The position numbers were made by a program, and so were the translations under genes. Source: an alpha proteobacterium L41A (lineage in GTDB: Bacteria; Pseudomonadota; Alphaproteobacteria; Caulobacterales; Caulobacteraceae). Taken from it: DNA of 64,000 bases. Location of the stretch: the NCBI GenBank assembly GCA_000335735.1, contig AMYY01000007.1, positions 1 through 64,000 on the forward strand, given 5' to 3'. Each line of letters starts with the position of its first letter. Position 1 is the first letter of the stretch. Shown here piece by piece: positions 31,419-41,469 of this stretch. Below the pieces are notes generated by a model that saw nothing but the letters and a program-made list of their open reading frames with translations, did not search any database and was not told the DNA's origin.

Positions 31419-32756
31419 TCAGCGCGTCTTTTCGAACAGGTCGGCCGAGGCGCGCTCAAGCAGGGCGGCGGCGCTTTCGTCGGGACGCATCTCGGCGGCG
31501 CCGACGTCGAACTCGGCGACGAAGGGCGACCGGTCCGGACCGGCGTCGAAGGCGGTGCAGCCGATCACGGCGGCGATCCGCTCTGCGGCCAGACGCGCCG
31601 GTTCAGCGTGGGTCGCGGGCAGGGCCAGGGCGAAGACTTCCTTGGCCAGGCGGGCAGGGGTGTCCTCGACGCGGACCAGGCGCGAAACCATGGCCCCGAT
31701 CTGCGGCATGGCGCGATCCAGCCAACCGCCCTGACGCGCCCAGGTGACGGATTCGGTCTCGCGCACTCTCAGGACGCAGACGGATAGCGGGCGCTTGCGC
31801 GCGCGCGAGGCCTCGGCGACACGGCCCAGGTGGCTGGCGAACAGTTCGGGTGTGAAAAGGCCTGTTTCGGGATCCATCACGTCCAGGCTGCGCACCGAGT
31901 CCAGCGTCTTGCGAATGCTCAGGTGGATGCGGTGCGCACCGGCCAGGGCCAGGATCCGCTCGGCCGTTTCGCCCTCGGGCGTGTCGGCGGAGGCGACGTC
32001 TGCGAACCCGCGATTGAACAGTTCAGCCAGGCTGATCTCGTTCCTGCCGCGCAGATAAAGCATCAGCGGGATATGATAGAGGCGCGTGTTGCGCTTCATG
32101 CCCGCCGCGATGGACAGGGCCGGCGCATGGTCTTCGGCGCCCCAGAGAACGGCGGCGTCGAACGGGCTTTCGTGCAGATAGTCGAAGGCGGTGTAGGGCG
32201 TCGGCGCCGCCACCACCTCGACCCCGGCTGCGGTCAGGGCGTTCGACAGGGCGAGAAAGCGCCGGTCCGCGACCCCGGCGGCCAGAACGCGCAAGGGACC
32301 ATCGTCGTCGGTCCTTTTGTCCAAGCCGACCCCGCGCGTGGCGAAGGTGGTGACGCGCAGTCGATATTCTTCCTCGGCGATGGCGGCTCGGCCCAGCTGC
32401 TCCAGACGCAATGCGGCCTGGGCCGGATGCGGCGGCGTGGACATGGTAAGATCCGCCCCCTTCACCGAATCAGGGCGGGCGCCGATGACCACGATGGGAA
32501 GGCGACGCGGCTCGGCGGCGGCGCGAAGGCGAGACGCCACGTCGGCGTCGAAGGTGTTGATGTCGATGACGGCGGCTTCGAGCGGAAAGTCCTGAAGCGT
32601 CATCTCGGCGGAGACGACGTCGCGGGCGGTCACCGTCGTCCAGCCCAGCGCATCCAGACCCGCAGCGAGCGGCCCGATCCGGCCATCGTCAGCCGCCAGG
32701 ATCAATACGCGCGCGTCGAAAGCCAAGCCGATCGTCTCCAAAAGTCGCCGCGCCAA
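31419..32756 (-). CDS. popA: REC-REC-degenerate GGDEF c-di-GMP effector, PopA-like
   Basis: A 445-aa protein with two receiver-like domains and a GGDEF-like output. REC1 (about 15-125) keeps a possible phospho-acceptor, D65 in AAVIDINTFD. REC2 (about 154-275) has AAVLWGAEDH at that place, so it looks non-phosphorylatable. The output starts with MDPETGLF. The active-site signature is lost (LAKEVF, 370-375, in place of YGGDEF), but the inhibitory-site RxxD is kept as R362-V-E-D365. This matches Caulobacter PopA, a c-di-GMP receptor that recruits CtrA to ClpXP during the cell cycle. PopA orthology is inferred from architecture; synthase activity is unlikely. Confidence 0.75.
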   Translation of the reverse strand: MARRLLETIGLAFDARVLILAADDGRIGPLAAGLDALGWTTVTARDVVSAEMTLQDFPLEAAVIDINTFDADVASRLRAAAEPRRLPIVVIGARPDSVKGADLTMSTPPHPAQAALRLEQLGRAAIAEEEYRLRVTTFATRGVGLDKRTDDDGPLRVLAAGVADRRFLALSNALTAAGVEVVAAPTPYTAFDYLHESPFDAAVLWGAEDHAPALSIAAGMKRNTRLYHIPLMLYLRGRNEISLAELFNRGFADVASADTPEGETAERILALAGAHRIHLSIRKTLDSVRSLDVMDPETGLFTPELFASHLGRVAEASRARKRPLSVCVLRVRETESVTWARQGGWLDRAMPQIGAMVSRLVRVEDTPARLAKEVFALALPATHAEPARLAAERIAAVIGCTAFDAGPDRSPFVAEFDVGAAEMRPDESAAALLERASADLFEKTR

Positions 32757-32812
32757 CAGCCGGCCGGAAACGCGCGGACCATAGCGACGAGGGTGTTAAG
32801 GATGCAATGTCG

Positions 32813-32836
32813 TCCGGCCAAAGCGATGCGGCCGGA
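32813..32836. promoter_or_regulatory. Inverted repeat in the popA-yihY divergent intergenic region
   Basis: Perfect 7-base arms TCCGGCC (32813-32819) and GGCCGGA (32830-32836) are separated by 10 bases inside the 159-base gap between two divergent genes. The spacing would suit a dimeric regulator, or it may be a chance G/C palindrome. I see no convincing core promoter. Confidence 0.3.
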
Positions 32837-32915
32837 TCGCGAATGATCATCCTCACGCGGATGAGACTTTCGCCACTGACGAATTCCGCTAGGTTCCGCC
32901 GCTTGTGCAACGGTT

Positions 32916-33872
32916 GTGGGGACCGATTTGAGTGAGCAACTGACGCGGTCGGTCCTGAAAGCGCCCGGATTCTGGGGCGGCTTGGCCGTACGAGCGTTCA
33001 CCCGCAGCTGGGGCCGCGACGTCATGCTCTATACGGGCGGCGTCTCTTTCTTCGCGCTGTTGGCGGTGTTTCCGGCGATCGCCATCCTGATCGGCTTCTA
33101 CAAGCTGGGTTTGTCGATCAGCGAAGTCAGCGCCCAGGCGACCGCCTTGTCGGACCTGTTGCCAAAGGCCGCGCAGACCATTTTTCAGGGTGAGATCACG
33201 CGGTTGAGCAATGCGTCGGCGCGGACGGTTTCCGCTCAGAGCGCCTTCGCCCTGTTCGTCGGCGCCTATGCGGCGCACCGTGGTTTCAAGGCCTTGTTGG
33301 CGGGATTGAATCTGATCCATGACGAGACCGAGCCGCACGGCTTCTTCAAGTTCAATCTGCTGGCCTTCTTCGTGGCCATCTTCGCCTTTGCGCTGTTCAC
33401 TGTCGTGTCGGGCGCCGTCGTGACCGTGCGGATCATGGCGCATGCCTCGTCGTCGGCCGCCGGCCTGCCCGGGCGAAGCGGCATGGCGCCGCTGGACGCC
33501 TTCCTGCCCGCTATCGGCTTGGTCATCGGACTGACCCTGCTTTACCGCTACGCCATGAGCCACAGGACGCCCGTCGCCTGGCTGCCGGCGACGGCGGGCG
33601 GTTTGGTGGCGACATTGATGTCGGTCGTGTCGTCATGGCTGTGCGCCATCTATGTCGAACAGATCGCGCCGCTGGGGGCCACCTATGGATCGGTCGGCGC
33701 CGTGGTGGTGCTGCTGATCTGGCTGTCGTGGAACGTCAACGCCATCTTCTACGGCGGCGCCTTCGCCACCGAGATGGAACTGGCGGCCAAGGCGCGCGCG
33801 ATCGCCGACACGCCGCCGGCCGATGTCGTCAATCTGTCGGAGCGTCGGGCCGGGCGTCGGTCTCGATCGTAA
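32916..33872 (+). CDS. YihY/BrkB-family inner-membrane protein
   Basis: Polytopic membrane protein of about 315 aa, formerly misnamed RNase BN. It has six or so helices (for example VSFFALLAVFPAIAILIGFY and LLAFFVAIFAFALFTVVSGA), plus the conserved WLPATAGGLVATLMSV and YVEQIAPLGATYGSVGAV loops and the WLSWNVNAIFYGGAFATE tail. GTG 32916 and TTG 32928 are both possible; the GGGGA before the TTG favours the latter. The 3' end overlaps the convergent tusA gene by 44 bases. Molecular function is unknown. Confidence 0.85.
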   Translation: MGTDLSEQLTRSVLKAPGFWGGLAVRAFTRSWGRDVMLYTGGVSFFALLAVFPAIAILIGFYKLGLSISEVSAQATALSDLLPKAAQTIFQGEITRLSNASARTVSAQSAFALFVGAYAAHRGFKALLAGLNLIHDETEPHGFFKFNLLAFFVAIFAFALFTVVSGAVVTVRIMAHASSSAAGLPGRSGMAPLDAFLPAIGLVIGLTLLYRYAMSHRTPVAWLPATAGGLVATLMSVVSSWLCAIYVEQIAPLGATYGSVGAVVVLLIWLSWNVNAIFYGGAFATEMELAAKARAIADTPPADVVNLSERRAGRRSRS

Positions 33873-34080
33873 GGCGAAGAAGGCCGTCGGCGTCCTCGAT
33901 CTCGAGCACGCGCCCGCCTTTTTGTGACATCAGAAACTGGACGTCGATCCGGGCCATCGGATCTGTGGCCAGCAGCACGATCCGCGCGCCGGGCGGGGCG
34001 GATTCTATCGCCTTCATCAGCTTCAGGCTGGGAACGGGGCAGCGGTGACCCCTGGCGTCGATGACGACCGGGGCGCTCAT
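33829..34080 (-). CDS. TusA-like sulfur carrier protein
   Basis: An 83-aa protein of the TusA/SirA/YeeD family. The active Cys lies in RCPVPSLKLMKAI (C14-P-V-P). The length and the tail MSQKGGRVLEIEDADGLLRL are typical. TusA members pass persulfide sulfur to tRNA thiolation or other pathways, but which one is served here cannot be told. The start overlaps the upstream pncC stop by ATGA, so the two are cotranscribed. Confidence 0.88.
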   Translation of the reverse strand: MSAPVVIDARGHRCPVPSLKLMKAIESAPPGARIVLLATDPMARIDVQFLMSQKGGRVLEIEDADGLLRLTIETDARPDAPTD

Positions 34081-34565
34081 ACGAGCCGATCCGCCAGCAT
34101 TTCCAGCGCCGCGCGAACGCTGGCTTGGCGAATCCCCTCGCGCCCGAGGTCGCCGAACCGCTCGACACGGTGAACGATGCCCTTTGGCCCGGACGCCGCG
34201 AAGTGGACCAGACCCACGGGCTTATCGGCCGATCCGCCGCCCGGTCCCGCCACGCCTGTTACGGACACAGAGACGGAGGCGCGCGAGTGCGCCACGGCGC
34301 CCTCAGCCATCGCCACGGCGACGGCCTGCGACACGGCGCCGTGGGCGGACAGGCTTTCCAGCGACACGCCCAGCATCTCGGCCTTGGCCTCGTTGCTGTA
34401 GGTGACGAAGCCGCGATCCAGAACCGCTGACGAACCGGGGATGGCCGTGATCGCAGCGGACACCAGCCCGCCCGTGCAGCTTTCGGCCGTCGCCAGCATC
34501 AGGCCGCGTTCGCTGGCTGTTGCGACAATCTGTTGCGCCAGGTGCGCGATATCTTGGGAAAGCAT
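34077..34565 (-). CDS. pncC: CinA-family nicotinamide-nucleotide amidohydrolase
   Basis: Stand-alone C-terminal CinA (PncC) domain, 162 aa from ATG 34565. It converts nicotinamide mononucleotide to nicotinate mononucleotide in NAD recycling. ATAESCTGGLVSAAITAIPGS (motif spread over about 24-44), then FVTYSNEAKAEMLGV, and the SVTGVAGPGGGSADKPVGLV loop are clear family signatures. Upstream codons in the same frame overlap the divergent 34606 gene and look non-coding. Confidence 0.9.
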   Translation of the reverse strand: MLSQDIAHLAQQIVATASERGLMLATAESCTGGLVSAAITAIPGSSAVLDRGFVTYSNEAKAEMLGVSLESLSAHGAVSQAVAVAMAEGAVAHSRASVSVSVTGVAGPGGGSADKPVGLVHFAASGPKGIVHRVERFGDLGREGIRQASVRAALEMLADRLV

Positions 34566-34605
34566 GGTCTTTTCATAGGTCGCGAACCCCGCTCTAACCA
34601 GAGGC

Positions 34606-36894
34606 ATGACCGAGGCTATCGATCCGTTACGCCCCGCAGCCCCGACATCGGATCGCATCGCGCCGATCCTGTTCGCCGTCGCCATCTTCACATCGGCCTG
34701 TCTGGTCTTTGTCGTCCAGCCAATGGCGGCCAAGCTGCTGTTGCCGACCCTGGGCGGATCGCCTTCGGTGTGGAATGCGTCGATGGTGTTCTTCCAGACC
34801 GCGCTGCTGGCCGGATATGGCTATGCGCACATGCTGCAACGTCTGGCGACGATGCGGGCGCAGGTCGGGGTCCACCTGGGCCTGCTGATTGTAGCTGCGT
34901 TTTTCCTGCCCCTGCAGATCAGCGGCCTGTTGGGGGATCCCGATCCGTCCCAACCGGCGATGTGGCTGCTGGCCACCTTGGCGGTGTCGATCGGCGCGCC
35001 GTTTGCGGTTTTGTCGGCGACCGCGCCGCTGCTTCAGGCCTGGTATGCGCGTGTGCGGGCCGGACACGCCGACGGCCAGAACCCCTATGTTCTTTACGCC
35101 GCCTCGAACCTGGGCAGCTTCCTGGCCCTGCTGGCCTATCCGGTCGTGATCGAGCCGTTGACCAGCCTGTCGGATCAGCGTCTGGGCTGGAGTGTCGGCT
35201 ATGGGCTGTTCGTGATGATGGTCGTGGGGCTGGGCGTTCAGGTCTGGCGACGACGCGAGATTGGAACGGCCGAGCCCGCGCGGCTTCAGGCTAGCCCGCC
35301 GACCGCCTGGCGCGGAAAGGGGATGCTGGTTCTGCTGGCCGCCGCGCCGTCCAGTCTGATGCTGGGGGTGACGGCGCATCTGACGACGGATGTGGCCTCA
35401 GCGCCTTTCCTGTGGGTCATACCGCTCGCGCTATATCTGCTCACCTTCGTCATCGCGTTTCAGACCCGGCCGGCGATCCCGCCGGCGATCAGCCTTGGAT
35501 TGCAGGCGGCGATGGGCGCGGCCTGCGCCGCCCTGATCGCGTTCCGGACAGGCGAATGGCTGCTGGTCTTCACCGTCAATCTGGCGGCCTTCTTCTTTAC
35601 CGCGCTGATGTGTCACCAGAGGCTGGCGGCGCGGCGGCCGGCGCCGGATCGGCTGACCGAATTCTATCTGTTGCTGTCGCTGGGCGGCGTGGTCGGCGGA
35701 CTGTTCAACGGCCTGATCGCGCCGGCCGTTTTCGACATGGTGTGGGAATATCCGCTGGTGCTGGTGGCGGCCGGATTGCTGCGGCCGTGGAGGCGTCGCG
35801 AGATCAGGCCGTGGGAGATCATCTGCTGCGTCGCCGGCGTGGTCATCGCTCTTCTGGGGCCGCTGTCGATGGAGGCGGTCCGTTATGCGCCGGACATTCG
35901 CGCGGCCATACCCGACGCCGAACTGGTGCGGATCGCGCAAGCCGTCCTTGGGATCGCGACCCTGTTCGCCTTCCTGGTGCGCGATCGGGCGGTGATGTTC
36001 ACGATCGTTTTGGCCGCCATCGTCTGGTCCGGCTATCATCTGGCGCGCGGATATGACTGGGCCCTGTCGGAACGCAGCTTCTTTGGCGTGATGCGGGTGG
36101 CCAAGATCGACGATCCGCTGATGGGCGGGCCGGTCCATGTGCTGATGCACGGGACGACCCTGCACGGCGCCCAGGCCCAGGTGCCGTCGAACCGCTGTCA
36201 GCCGACGCTCTATTATGCGACCTCGACGCCGCTGGGGCAGGCGATGCTGCAGATGCAGGCGCGTCGGTTGGACGGCGCGCGCGTCGGCGTGGTGGGGCAG
36301 GGCTCGGGCGCCATTGCCGCCTACAAGCGCGCCCAAGACCAACTGACCTTCTTCGAGATCGATCCGATGGTGGACCGGCTGTCGCGCGATCCCCAATGGT
36401 TCAGCTTTATCAACGGCTGCGTCGATGGGCCGGTGCGGACGGTTCTGGGGGACGCGCGCCTGACGATGGACCGCGAGCCGGCGGGATCCTACGACCTGTT
36501 GGTCATTGACGCCTTCTCGTCCGACGCCGTGCCGACGCATCTGCTGACGGTGGAGGCGATCCGCGGCTATCTGCGGCTGCTGGCGCCCGACGGCGTCGTG
36601 GTGCTGCATCTGTCGAACCGGAACCTGGAGATCACTCTGCCGGCCGAGGCGGCGGCGCAGACGCTGAAGGTCCCGCACCTGCACCAGATCTATATCGAGC
36701 ATTCGGGCCAGGGCGACATGGCTGAGGCCTCGACCGAGGCCCTGCTGATCGGCAAGACCCCAGCGGCGCTGGAAGGGTTCAGGGACGATGCGCGTTGGCG
36801 CAAGCTGTCGCCGACGACGGTGCGTCCGTGGACGGACGACTATGTCAATCTGTTCGGATCGCTGGTGCGTCAGATGAAGATGGCGGCGCGCTAG
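34606..36894 (+). CDS. Membrane protein fused to spermidine-synthase-like domain
   Basis: A 762-aa fusion. Roughly residues 1-500 form many membrane helices (for example [20 protein letters not shown] near 21-40). The C-terminal part (about 560-710) is a spermidine-synthase-type Rossmann domain with [29 protein letters not shown] and [20 protein letters not shown]. The synthase-like Asp-rich sites look partly kept, but no polyamine genes are nearby, so the substrate is unknown. The final TAG shares CTAG with the convergent ispDF stop. Confidence 0.85.
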   Translation: MTEAIDPLRPAAPTSDRIAPILFAVAIFTSACLVFVVQPMAAKLLLPTLGGSPSVWNASMVFFQTALLAGYGYAHMLQRLATMRAQVGVHLGLLIVAAFFLPLQISGLLGDPDPSQPAMWLLATLAVSIGAPFAVLSATAPLLQAWYARVRAGHADGQNPYVLYAASNLGSFLALLAYPVVIEPLTSLSDQRLGWSVGYGLFVMMVVGLGVQVWRRREIGTAEPARLQASPPTAWRGKGMLVLLAAAPSSLMLGVTAHLTTDVASAPFLWVIPLALYLLTFVIAFQTRPAIPPAISLGLQAAMGAACAALIAFRTGEWLLVFTVNLAAFFFTALMCHQRLAARRPAPDRLTEFYLLLSLGGVVGGLFNGLIAPAVFDMVWEYPLVLVAAGLLRPWRRREIRPWEIICCVAGVVIALLGPLSMEAVRYAPDIRAAIPDAELVRIAQAVLGIATLFAFLVRDRAVMFTIVLAAIVWSGYHLARGYDWALSERSFFGVMRVAKIDDPLMGGPVHVLMHGTTLHGAQAQVPSNRCQPTLYYATSTPLGQAMLQMQARRLDGARVGVVGQGSGAIAAYKRAQDQLTFFEIDPMVDRLSRDPQWFSFINGCVDGPVRTVLGDARLTMDREPAGSYDLLVIDAFSSDAVPTHLLTVEAIRGYLRLLAPDGVVVLHLSNRNLEITLPAEAAAQTLKVPHLHQIYIEHSGQGDMAEASTEALLIGKTPAALEGFRDDARWRKLSPTTVRPWTDDYVNLFGSLVRQMKMAAR

Positions 36895-38042
36895 GGCGCC
36901 GGCGTTTCCACGGTCGCCACGGCCTGGGCGGCCAGACCTTGGCCGCGTCCGGTGAAGCCAAGCCCTTCGGTCGTGGTCGCCTTGACGCTGACGGCGTCGA
37001 GCGGAAGGCCCAGCAGCCCGGCGATCCGGTCGCGCATGGCCTGGCGGTGCGGTTTCACCTTGGGGCGCTCGCAGATCAGGGTGACGTCGACATTGACGAT
37101 GCGGCCGCCGCGCGCCGCGACCAGTTCGGCGGCGTGGATCAGGAACTGGTCCGACGAGGCGCCTTTCCATTTCGGATCCGTCGGCGGGAAATGGTCGCCG
37201 ATGTCGCCGGCCGCGATGGCGCCCAGGATGGCGTCGGTCAGGGCGTGGAGACCGGCGTCGGCGTCGGAGTGACCGATCAGCGTCTGATCGTGCGGCACCT
37301 CGATCCCGCACAGCCAGACGGACCCGCCCGGCCCCCAGCGATGCACGTCATAGCCGGAGCCGATACGGGTCTGATAACGCTGCGCTTGGGGCAGCAGAGC
37401 TTCGGCCATGGCGAAATCCTCGGGATAGGTCAGTTTCATCAGACGCGCGTCGCCTTGAACCAGGGCCACCGCGCCGCCGTTGCGCTGGACGACCACTGCT
37501 TCGTCGGTCGGAGCCTCGGCGTCCGACCAGGCGGCATAGGCGGTCTCGATCACGCCCCGGCGGAAGGCTTGAGGCGTCTGGGCGCGCCACAGACCGTCGC
37601 GATCAACCACGTCGGTCATGATGTCCGCCTCGCCGCGTCGAAGGCTGTCGGCGACAGGCATGACGGGCAGGGCGCCATCCGATGTTTCAAGGGCCGACAG
37701 CAGACGGTCGATGACGGCGGCCTTCAGCAGCGGACGGGCGGCGTCATGGATCAACACCGGCTGATCCGCTGGACAGGTTAGGGCCGCAACCCCGGCGCGG
37801 ACCGAATCGGCGCGGGCGGCTCCACCGACGACGGCTTTCCAACGCGGCAAACCGGACAGCACCTCGGCCACACGGTCAACGGCGTCGGGGGCGATCACGA
37901 CGATCAGTTCGTCGGCGCCGGCGTTCAGCAAGGCCTCGGCAGACCAGCGCAGCACGGGTTTTCCACCCAAGTTCCGCCACTGTTTGTCGCCGCCGGCGCG
38001 CGAGCCCGAACCGGCCGCGACGATGATGCCCGAGAATGTCAT
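36891..38042 (-). CDS. ispDF: Bifunctional IspD/IspF of the MEP isoprenoid pathway
   Basis: A 383-aa fusion. The N-terminal MEP cytidylyltransferase (about 1-220) shows [20 protein letters not shown] and [12 protein letters not shown]. The C-terminal 2C-methyl-D-erythritol 2,4-cyclodiphosphate synthase (about 226-383) shows [32 protein letters not shown] and [11 protein letters not shown]. It covers the third and fifth enzymes of the non-mevalonate route to IPP/DMAPP. Fusion is common in alphaproteobacteria. It is divergent from dusB. Confidence 0.95.
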   Translation of the reverse strand: MTFSGIIVAAGSGSRAGGDKQWRNLGGKPVLRWSAEALLNAGADELIVVIAPDAVDRVAEVLSGLPRWKAVVGGAARADSVRAGVAALTCPADQPVLIHDAARPLLKAAVIDRLLSALETSDGALPVMPVADSLRRGEADIMTDVVDRDGLWRAQTPQAFRRGVIETAYAAWSDAEAPTDEAVVVQRNGGAVALVQGDARLMKLTYPEDFAMAEALLPQAQRYQTRIGSGYDVHRWGPGGSVWLCGIEVPHDQTLIGHSDADAGLHALTDAILGAIAAGDIGDHFPPTDPKWKGASSDQFLIHAAELVAARGGRIVNVDVTLICERPKVKPHRQAMRDRIAGLLGLPLDAVSVKATTTEGLGFTGRGQGLAAQAVATVETPAP

Positions 38043-38119
38043 GGCGGCCTTGATAGTGCGCGTGGCGACGGGGCGAAACCATCAAAGCGCCGCGGTCGTG
38101 CTTGACGAGGGCGGCTGCG

Positions 38120-39193
38120 ATGCGGCGAAAGACGGAAATGCCCAAGACCTTGCAAATCGGCGATGTGACCGTGCCCGGCCAAGTGCTGATGGCACCGATG
38201 ACCGGCGTGACCGACCTGCCGTTCCGCGTGCTGGCCTCCAAGTTGGGCGCCGCCTATGTCGCGACGGAGATGGTGGCGGCCAAGGAACTGGCGCGGGCGC
38301 GGCCGGACGTCGTGCGGCGCGCCGCCGTGGGGGCCGGTCTGCCGCTGACCGTCATCCAACTGGTCGGGCGTGATCCCGAACAGATGGGCGAGGGGGCGCG
38401 GATGGCGGAAAAGGCTGGGGCGGACATCGTCGATCTGAATTTCGGCTGTCCGGCCAAGGAGGTGACAGGCTCGGCCGCCGGTTCGGCCTTGATGCGGACG
38501 CCTGATCTGGCGTGTCGGATCATGGAGGCGGCGGTCAAGGCGACCGATCGGCCGGTGACGGTTAAGATGCGATTGGGCTGGGACGATGAGAGCCGGAACG
38601 CCGCCGAGCTGGCCCGCCGCGCCGAAGCGATCGGCGTCAAGGCCGTCACAGTGCACGGCCGCACGCGAAAGCAGTTCTACACCGGGCAAGCGGATTGGGA
38701 CGCGGTCGGGACGGTGAAGGCGGCGGTCGGCATCCCCGTCATCGTCAATGGCGACATCATCACCGCCGAGGAAGCGCGCCAGGCCTTGGCGCAGTCCGGC
38801 GCGGACGGACTGATGCTGGGACGCGGCGTCTATGGCCGGCCGTGGCTGGCGGCGCACCTTGAACGGGCGCTGATCGATGGCGTGGCGCTGGAGGAACCCG
38901 GACCGGAAGAGCGTTTCGCGATCGTGATCGAGCACCTGCGGGCGTCGGCAGACTTCTACGGCCTGCCTCTGGGTTTGAAGATGTTCCGCAAACATCTGGG
39001 CTGGTACATCGAACAGGCGCCGTGGCCGGCCGATCCGCAACACCGCCGTGAGGCCAAGGCAAGAATTTGCCGTCTGGACGATCCTATGGCCGTCGAAGCC
39101 GCCATGCACGAACTGTGGCGGCCGGATTTGCCTTGGTTGGGTAAGTCTGCTGTTGAAAATGGGTCACAGGTGTTGGAGACTGCTGTGGCATGA
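38120..39193 (+). CDS. dusB: tRNA-dihydrouridine synthase B
   Basis: FMN enzyme that reduces uridine to dihydrouridine in the tRNA D-loop. The chosen ATG 38120 has GAGGGCGG 6-10 bases upstream; ATG 38138 is an alternative. Motifs are VLMAPMTGVTDLPFR, then NFGCPAKEV with the catalytic Cys, TVHGRTRKQFY, VIVNGDI and GADGLMLGRGVYGRPW. It overlaps ntrY by ATGA. In many alphaproteobacteria dusB (nifR3) precedes ntrB-ntrC, but here it leads directly into ntrY. Confidence 0.93.
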   Translation: MRRKTEMPKTLQIGDVTVPGQVLMAPMTGVTDLPFRVLASKLGAAYVATEMVAAKELARARPDVVRRAAVGAGLPLTVIQLVGRDPEQMGEGARMAEKAGADIVDLNFGCPAKEVTGSAAGSALMRTPDLACRIMEAAVKATDRPVTVKMRLGWDDESRNAAELARRAEAIGVKAVTVHGRTRKQFYTGQADWDAVGTVKAAVGIPVIVNGDIITAEEARQALAQSGADGLMLGRGVYGRPWLAAHLERALIDGVALEEPGPEERFAIVIEHLRASADFYGLPLGLKMFRKHLGWYIEQAPWPADPQHRREAKARICRLDDPMAVEAAMHELWRPDLPWLGKSAVENGSQVLETAVA

Positions 39194-41460
39194 CGGATAC
39201 GCCTTCAGCACGCACCGCTTCGCCCGACCTCGCGTCGGACGACGGGTCGTTCTGGGGGTGGGTCGATAGCGAACGGGCGCGCACCGGCTTCGGGTTAGCG
39301 TTCTTTCTGGCTGTCGTGATCACGGCGGCGGCCATCTGGCTGGTGGCGGTCGCGCCGGGCGCCACATCGGGGTCGGCGCGCGGATCGAGCAGCCAGATCG
39401 CCCTGATCGTGCTGGCGGCCAATCTGCTGCTGATTTCCGGCTTGGCTATCATCGTCGGCCGGCGCGTGCTGACCCTGGTGCGCAGCACCGACGAAGCGGG
39501 TTCACGCCTTCATTTGAGGTTCGTCGCCCTGTTCTCGATGGTGGCCCTGGTCCCGTCGGTGCTGATCGCCCTGGTGTTCGGCGTTCTGGTCAATCGAGGC
39601 GTCGACCAATGGTTCAGCGAGAACGTGAAATCGTCGGTCGACAACGGCGCTATCATCGGTCGCGCCTATGTCCGCGACGTGGCCAGCTCGATGGATGCGG
39701 ATCTGGTCACGATCTCGGATCAGTTGGACAGCGCGCGAGGACTGTTTGACGACCGCATTCAGTTCAACGCCGCCTTGGCACAGGTTGGGGACATTTTCCG
39801 ATACCCGGCCATCTATATCGTCAACGGCAACGGCGAAGTTCTGGCGCGAGCCGAGCAACCCGGCGCGCCGCCTTACCTGGCGCCGCCGCGCAGCTATATC
39901 GAGGCGGCTGGGCAGGACGGCAAACCGCCCACTGACGTTACCCAGAATCCCGATACCGTACGCTCCATCATCGCCCTGCCGGCCTATGGAGACGCCTACC
40001 TCTATCTCGTTCGTCCCCTCCAAGAGGGACTGATCGGGCGGATGAACGCGTCGGATCAGTCGATCCAGGCCTATCGCGAGGCGGAGGAGAGCCGGGCCCG
40101 GATCCAGTCGGCCTTCATCCTCAGCTATCTGGAAACGGCGCTGTTGGTGCTGGTCGGGGCGGTGTGGCTGGGAATGTCGGCAGCCAGCAGCATCTCCGCA
40201 CCCATTGGTCGCTTGGTGAAGGCGGCGGGACAGGTCGCGGGCGGCGACTTCACCGCACGGGTCGACAGCGACGGCGCCCCGGCGGAGATCGCCACCCTGT
40301 CGGACGCCTTCAACCGCATGACCGGCGATCTGCAGGCCCAGCAGGCGGCGCTGAAGGCCGCGAGCGACGAGGCGCATGATCGTAGCCGTTTCATCGAGAC
40401 GGTGCTCTCGGGCGTCAGCGCCGGGGTCATCGGCCTGGACAAGCGCGGGCGAGTGTCGGCCATCAACGACAGCGCCCTGCAACTGCTTCATATCGAAGAC
40501 ACCGAGGTTCTGGGCCATGAACTCGCAGCCCTGTCGCCAGAGTTCAGCGATCTGGTGCGGCGCGCCGAGGCCCATATCGAGGAGGACATCGACGTCAGCC
40601 GGGGTGGGGACACGCGACGGCTCCGCGTTCGGATCGAGGGCGGCTTCGGTGGCGAGATGGTCCTGACCTTCGACGACATCACTCGCTTGGTGACGGCCCA
40701 GCGGAACGCGGCCTGGCGTGACGTGGCCCGTCGCATCGCCCATGAGATCAAGAACCCGCTGACGCCGATCCAGCTGTCGGCAGAGCGACTGAAACGGAAA
40801 TATCGCGCGCGGATCGGGGAGGATGTCGAGATCTTCGACCGGTGCACCGACACCATCATCCGCCAGGTCGGAGACATCGGCCGCATGGTCGATGAGTTCT
40901 CTTCCTTTGCTCGCATGCCAGCGCCGCGTTTCGCGCCCGAGAACCCGGCCGAAATGTTGCGCGAGGCGGTGTTCGCCCAACGGGTCGCCGCGCCGGACAT
41001 CGTGGTCGACATCACCGAGCCCCTGCCGATGGCGAAGATGCAGGCCGACGGCCGTATGGTGGGGCAGGCGCTGATCAACATCCTCAAGAACGCGGGCGAA
41101 TCGGTTGCGGCGCAACGGCTTGCGGCGGGTGAGGCGGCGGCGTCGGATCGTGCGGGCGTGATCGCGTCGCTGACAGTCGAAGACGGCGTCGCGACCTTCG
41201 TGATCGAAGACGACGGCGTGGGTCTGCCGGCGCGCGACCGCGATCGCCTGACCGAACCCTATGTGACCACGCGCGAGAAGGGCACGGGCCTGGGCCTGGC
41301 CATCGTCAAACGCATTTGCGAGGACCACGGCGGCGAGCTGAAGCTGGCCGACGCCGACACCCTGCGCGGCGCACGCGTGTGCATGATCTTCCCCCTGAAA
41401 CCCCACGGCAAAGGCGGCGAGGGCGCGGAGCGCAAGCTCCAGACCCTGGCCGCCGAATAG
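39190..41460 (+). CDS. ntrY: Nitrogen-regulation sensor kinase NtrY
   Basis: Membrane histidine kinase that pairs with NtrX in nitrogen and redox/envelope control. Helices lie near 34-55, 73-93, 113-136 and 305-325, with a long extracytoplasmic segment between the last two. A HAMP (about 327-380), a PAS domain (about 395-490) and the kinase core follow. The core includes phospho-acceptor H518 in RRIAHEIKNPLTPIQLS, an N-box, VIEDDGVGLPARDRDRL and GTGLGLAIVK. The 756-aa length is usual. It overlaps dusB, and ntrX follows after 9 bases. Confidence 0.95.
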   Translation: MTDTPSARTASPDLASDDGSFWGWVDSERARTGFGLAFFLAVVITAAAIWLVAVAPGATSGSARGSSSQIALIVLAANLLLISGLAIIVGRRVLTLVRSTDEAGSRLHLRFVALFSMVALVPSVLIALVFGVLVNRGVDQWFSENVKSSVDNGAIIGRAYVRDVASSMDADLVTISDQLDSARGLFDDRIQFNAALAQVGDIFRYPAIYIVNGNGEVLARAEQPGAPPYLAPPRSYIEAAGQDGKPPTDVTQNPDTVRSIIALPAYGDAYLYLVRPLQEGLIGRMNASDQSIQAYREAEESRARIQSAFILSYLETALLVLVGAVWLGMSAASSISAPIGRLVKAAGQVAGGDFTARVDSDGAPAEIATLSDAFNRMTGDLQAQQAALKAASDEAHDRSRFIETVLSGVSAGVIGLDKRGRVSAINDSALQLLHIEDTEVLGHELAALSPEFSDLVRRAEAHIEEDIDVSRGGDTRRLRVRIEGGFGGEMVLTFDDITRLVTAQRNAAWRDVARRIAHEIKNPLTPIQLSAERLKRKYRARIGEDVEIFDRCTDTIIRQVGDIGRMVDEFSSFARMPAPRFAPENPAEMLREAVFAQRVAAPDIVVDITEPLPMAKMQADGRMVGQALINILKNAGESVAAQRLAAGEAAASDRAGVIASLTVEDGVATFVIEDDGVGLPARDRDRLTEPYVTTREKGTGLGLAIVKRICEDHGGELKLADADTLRGARVCMIFPLKPHGKGGEGAERKLQTLAAE

Positions 41461-41469
41461 CGAGGCAAG

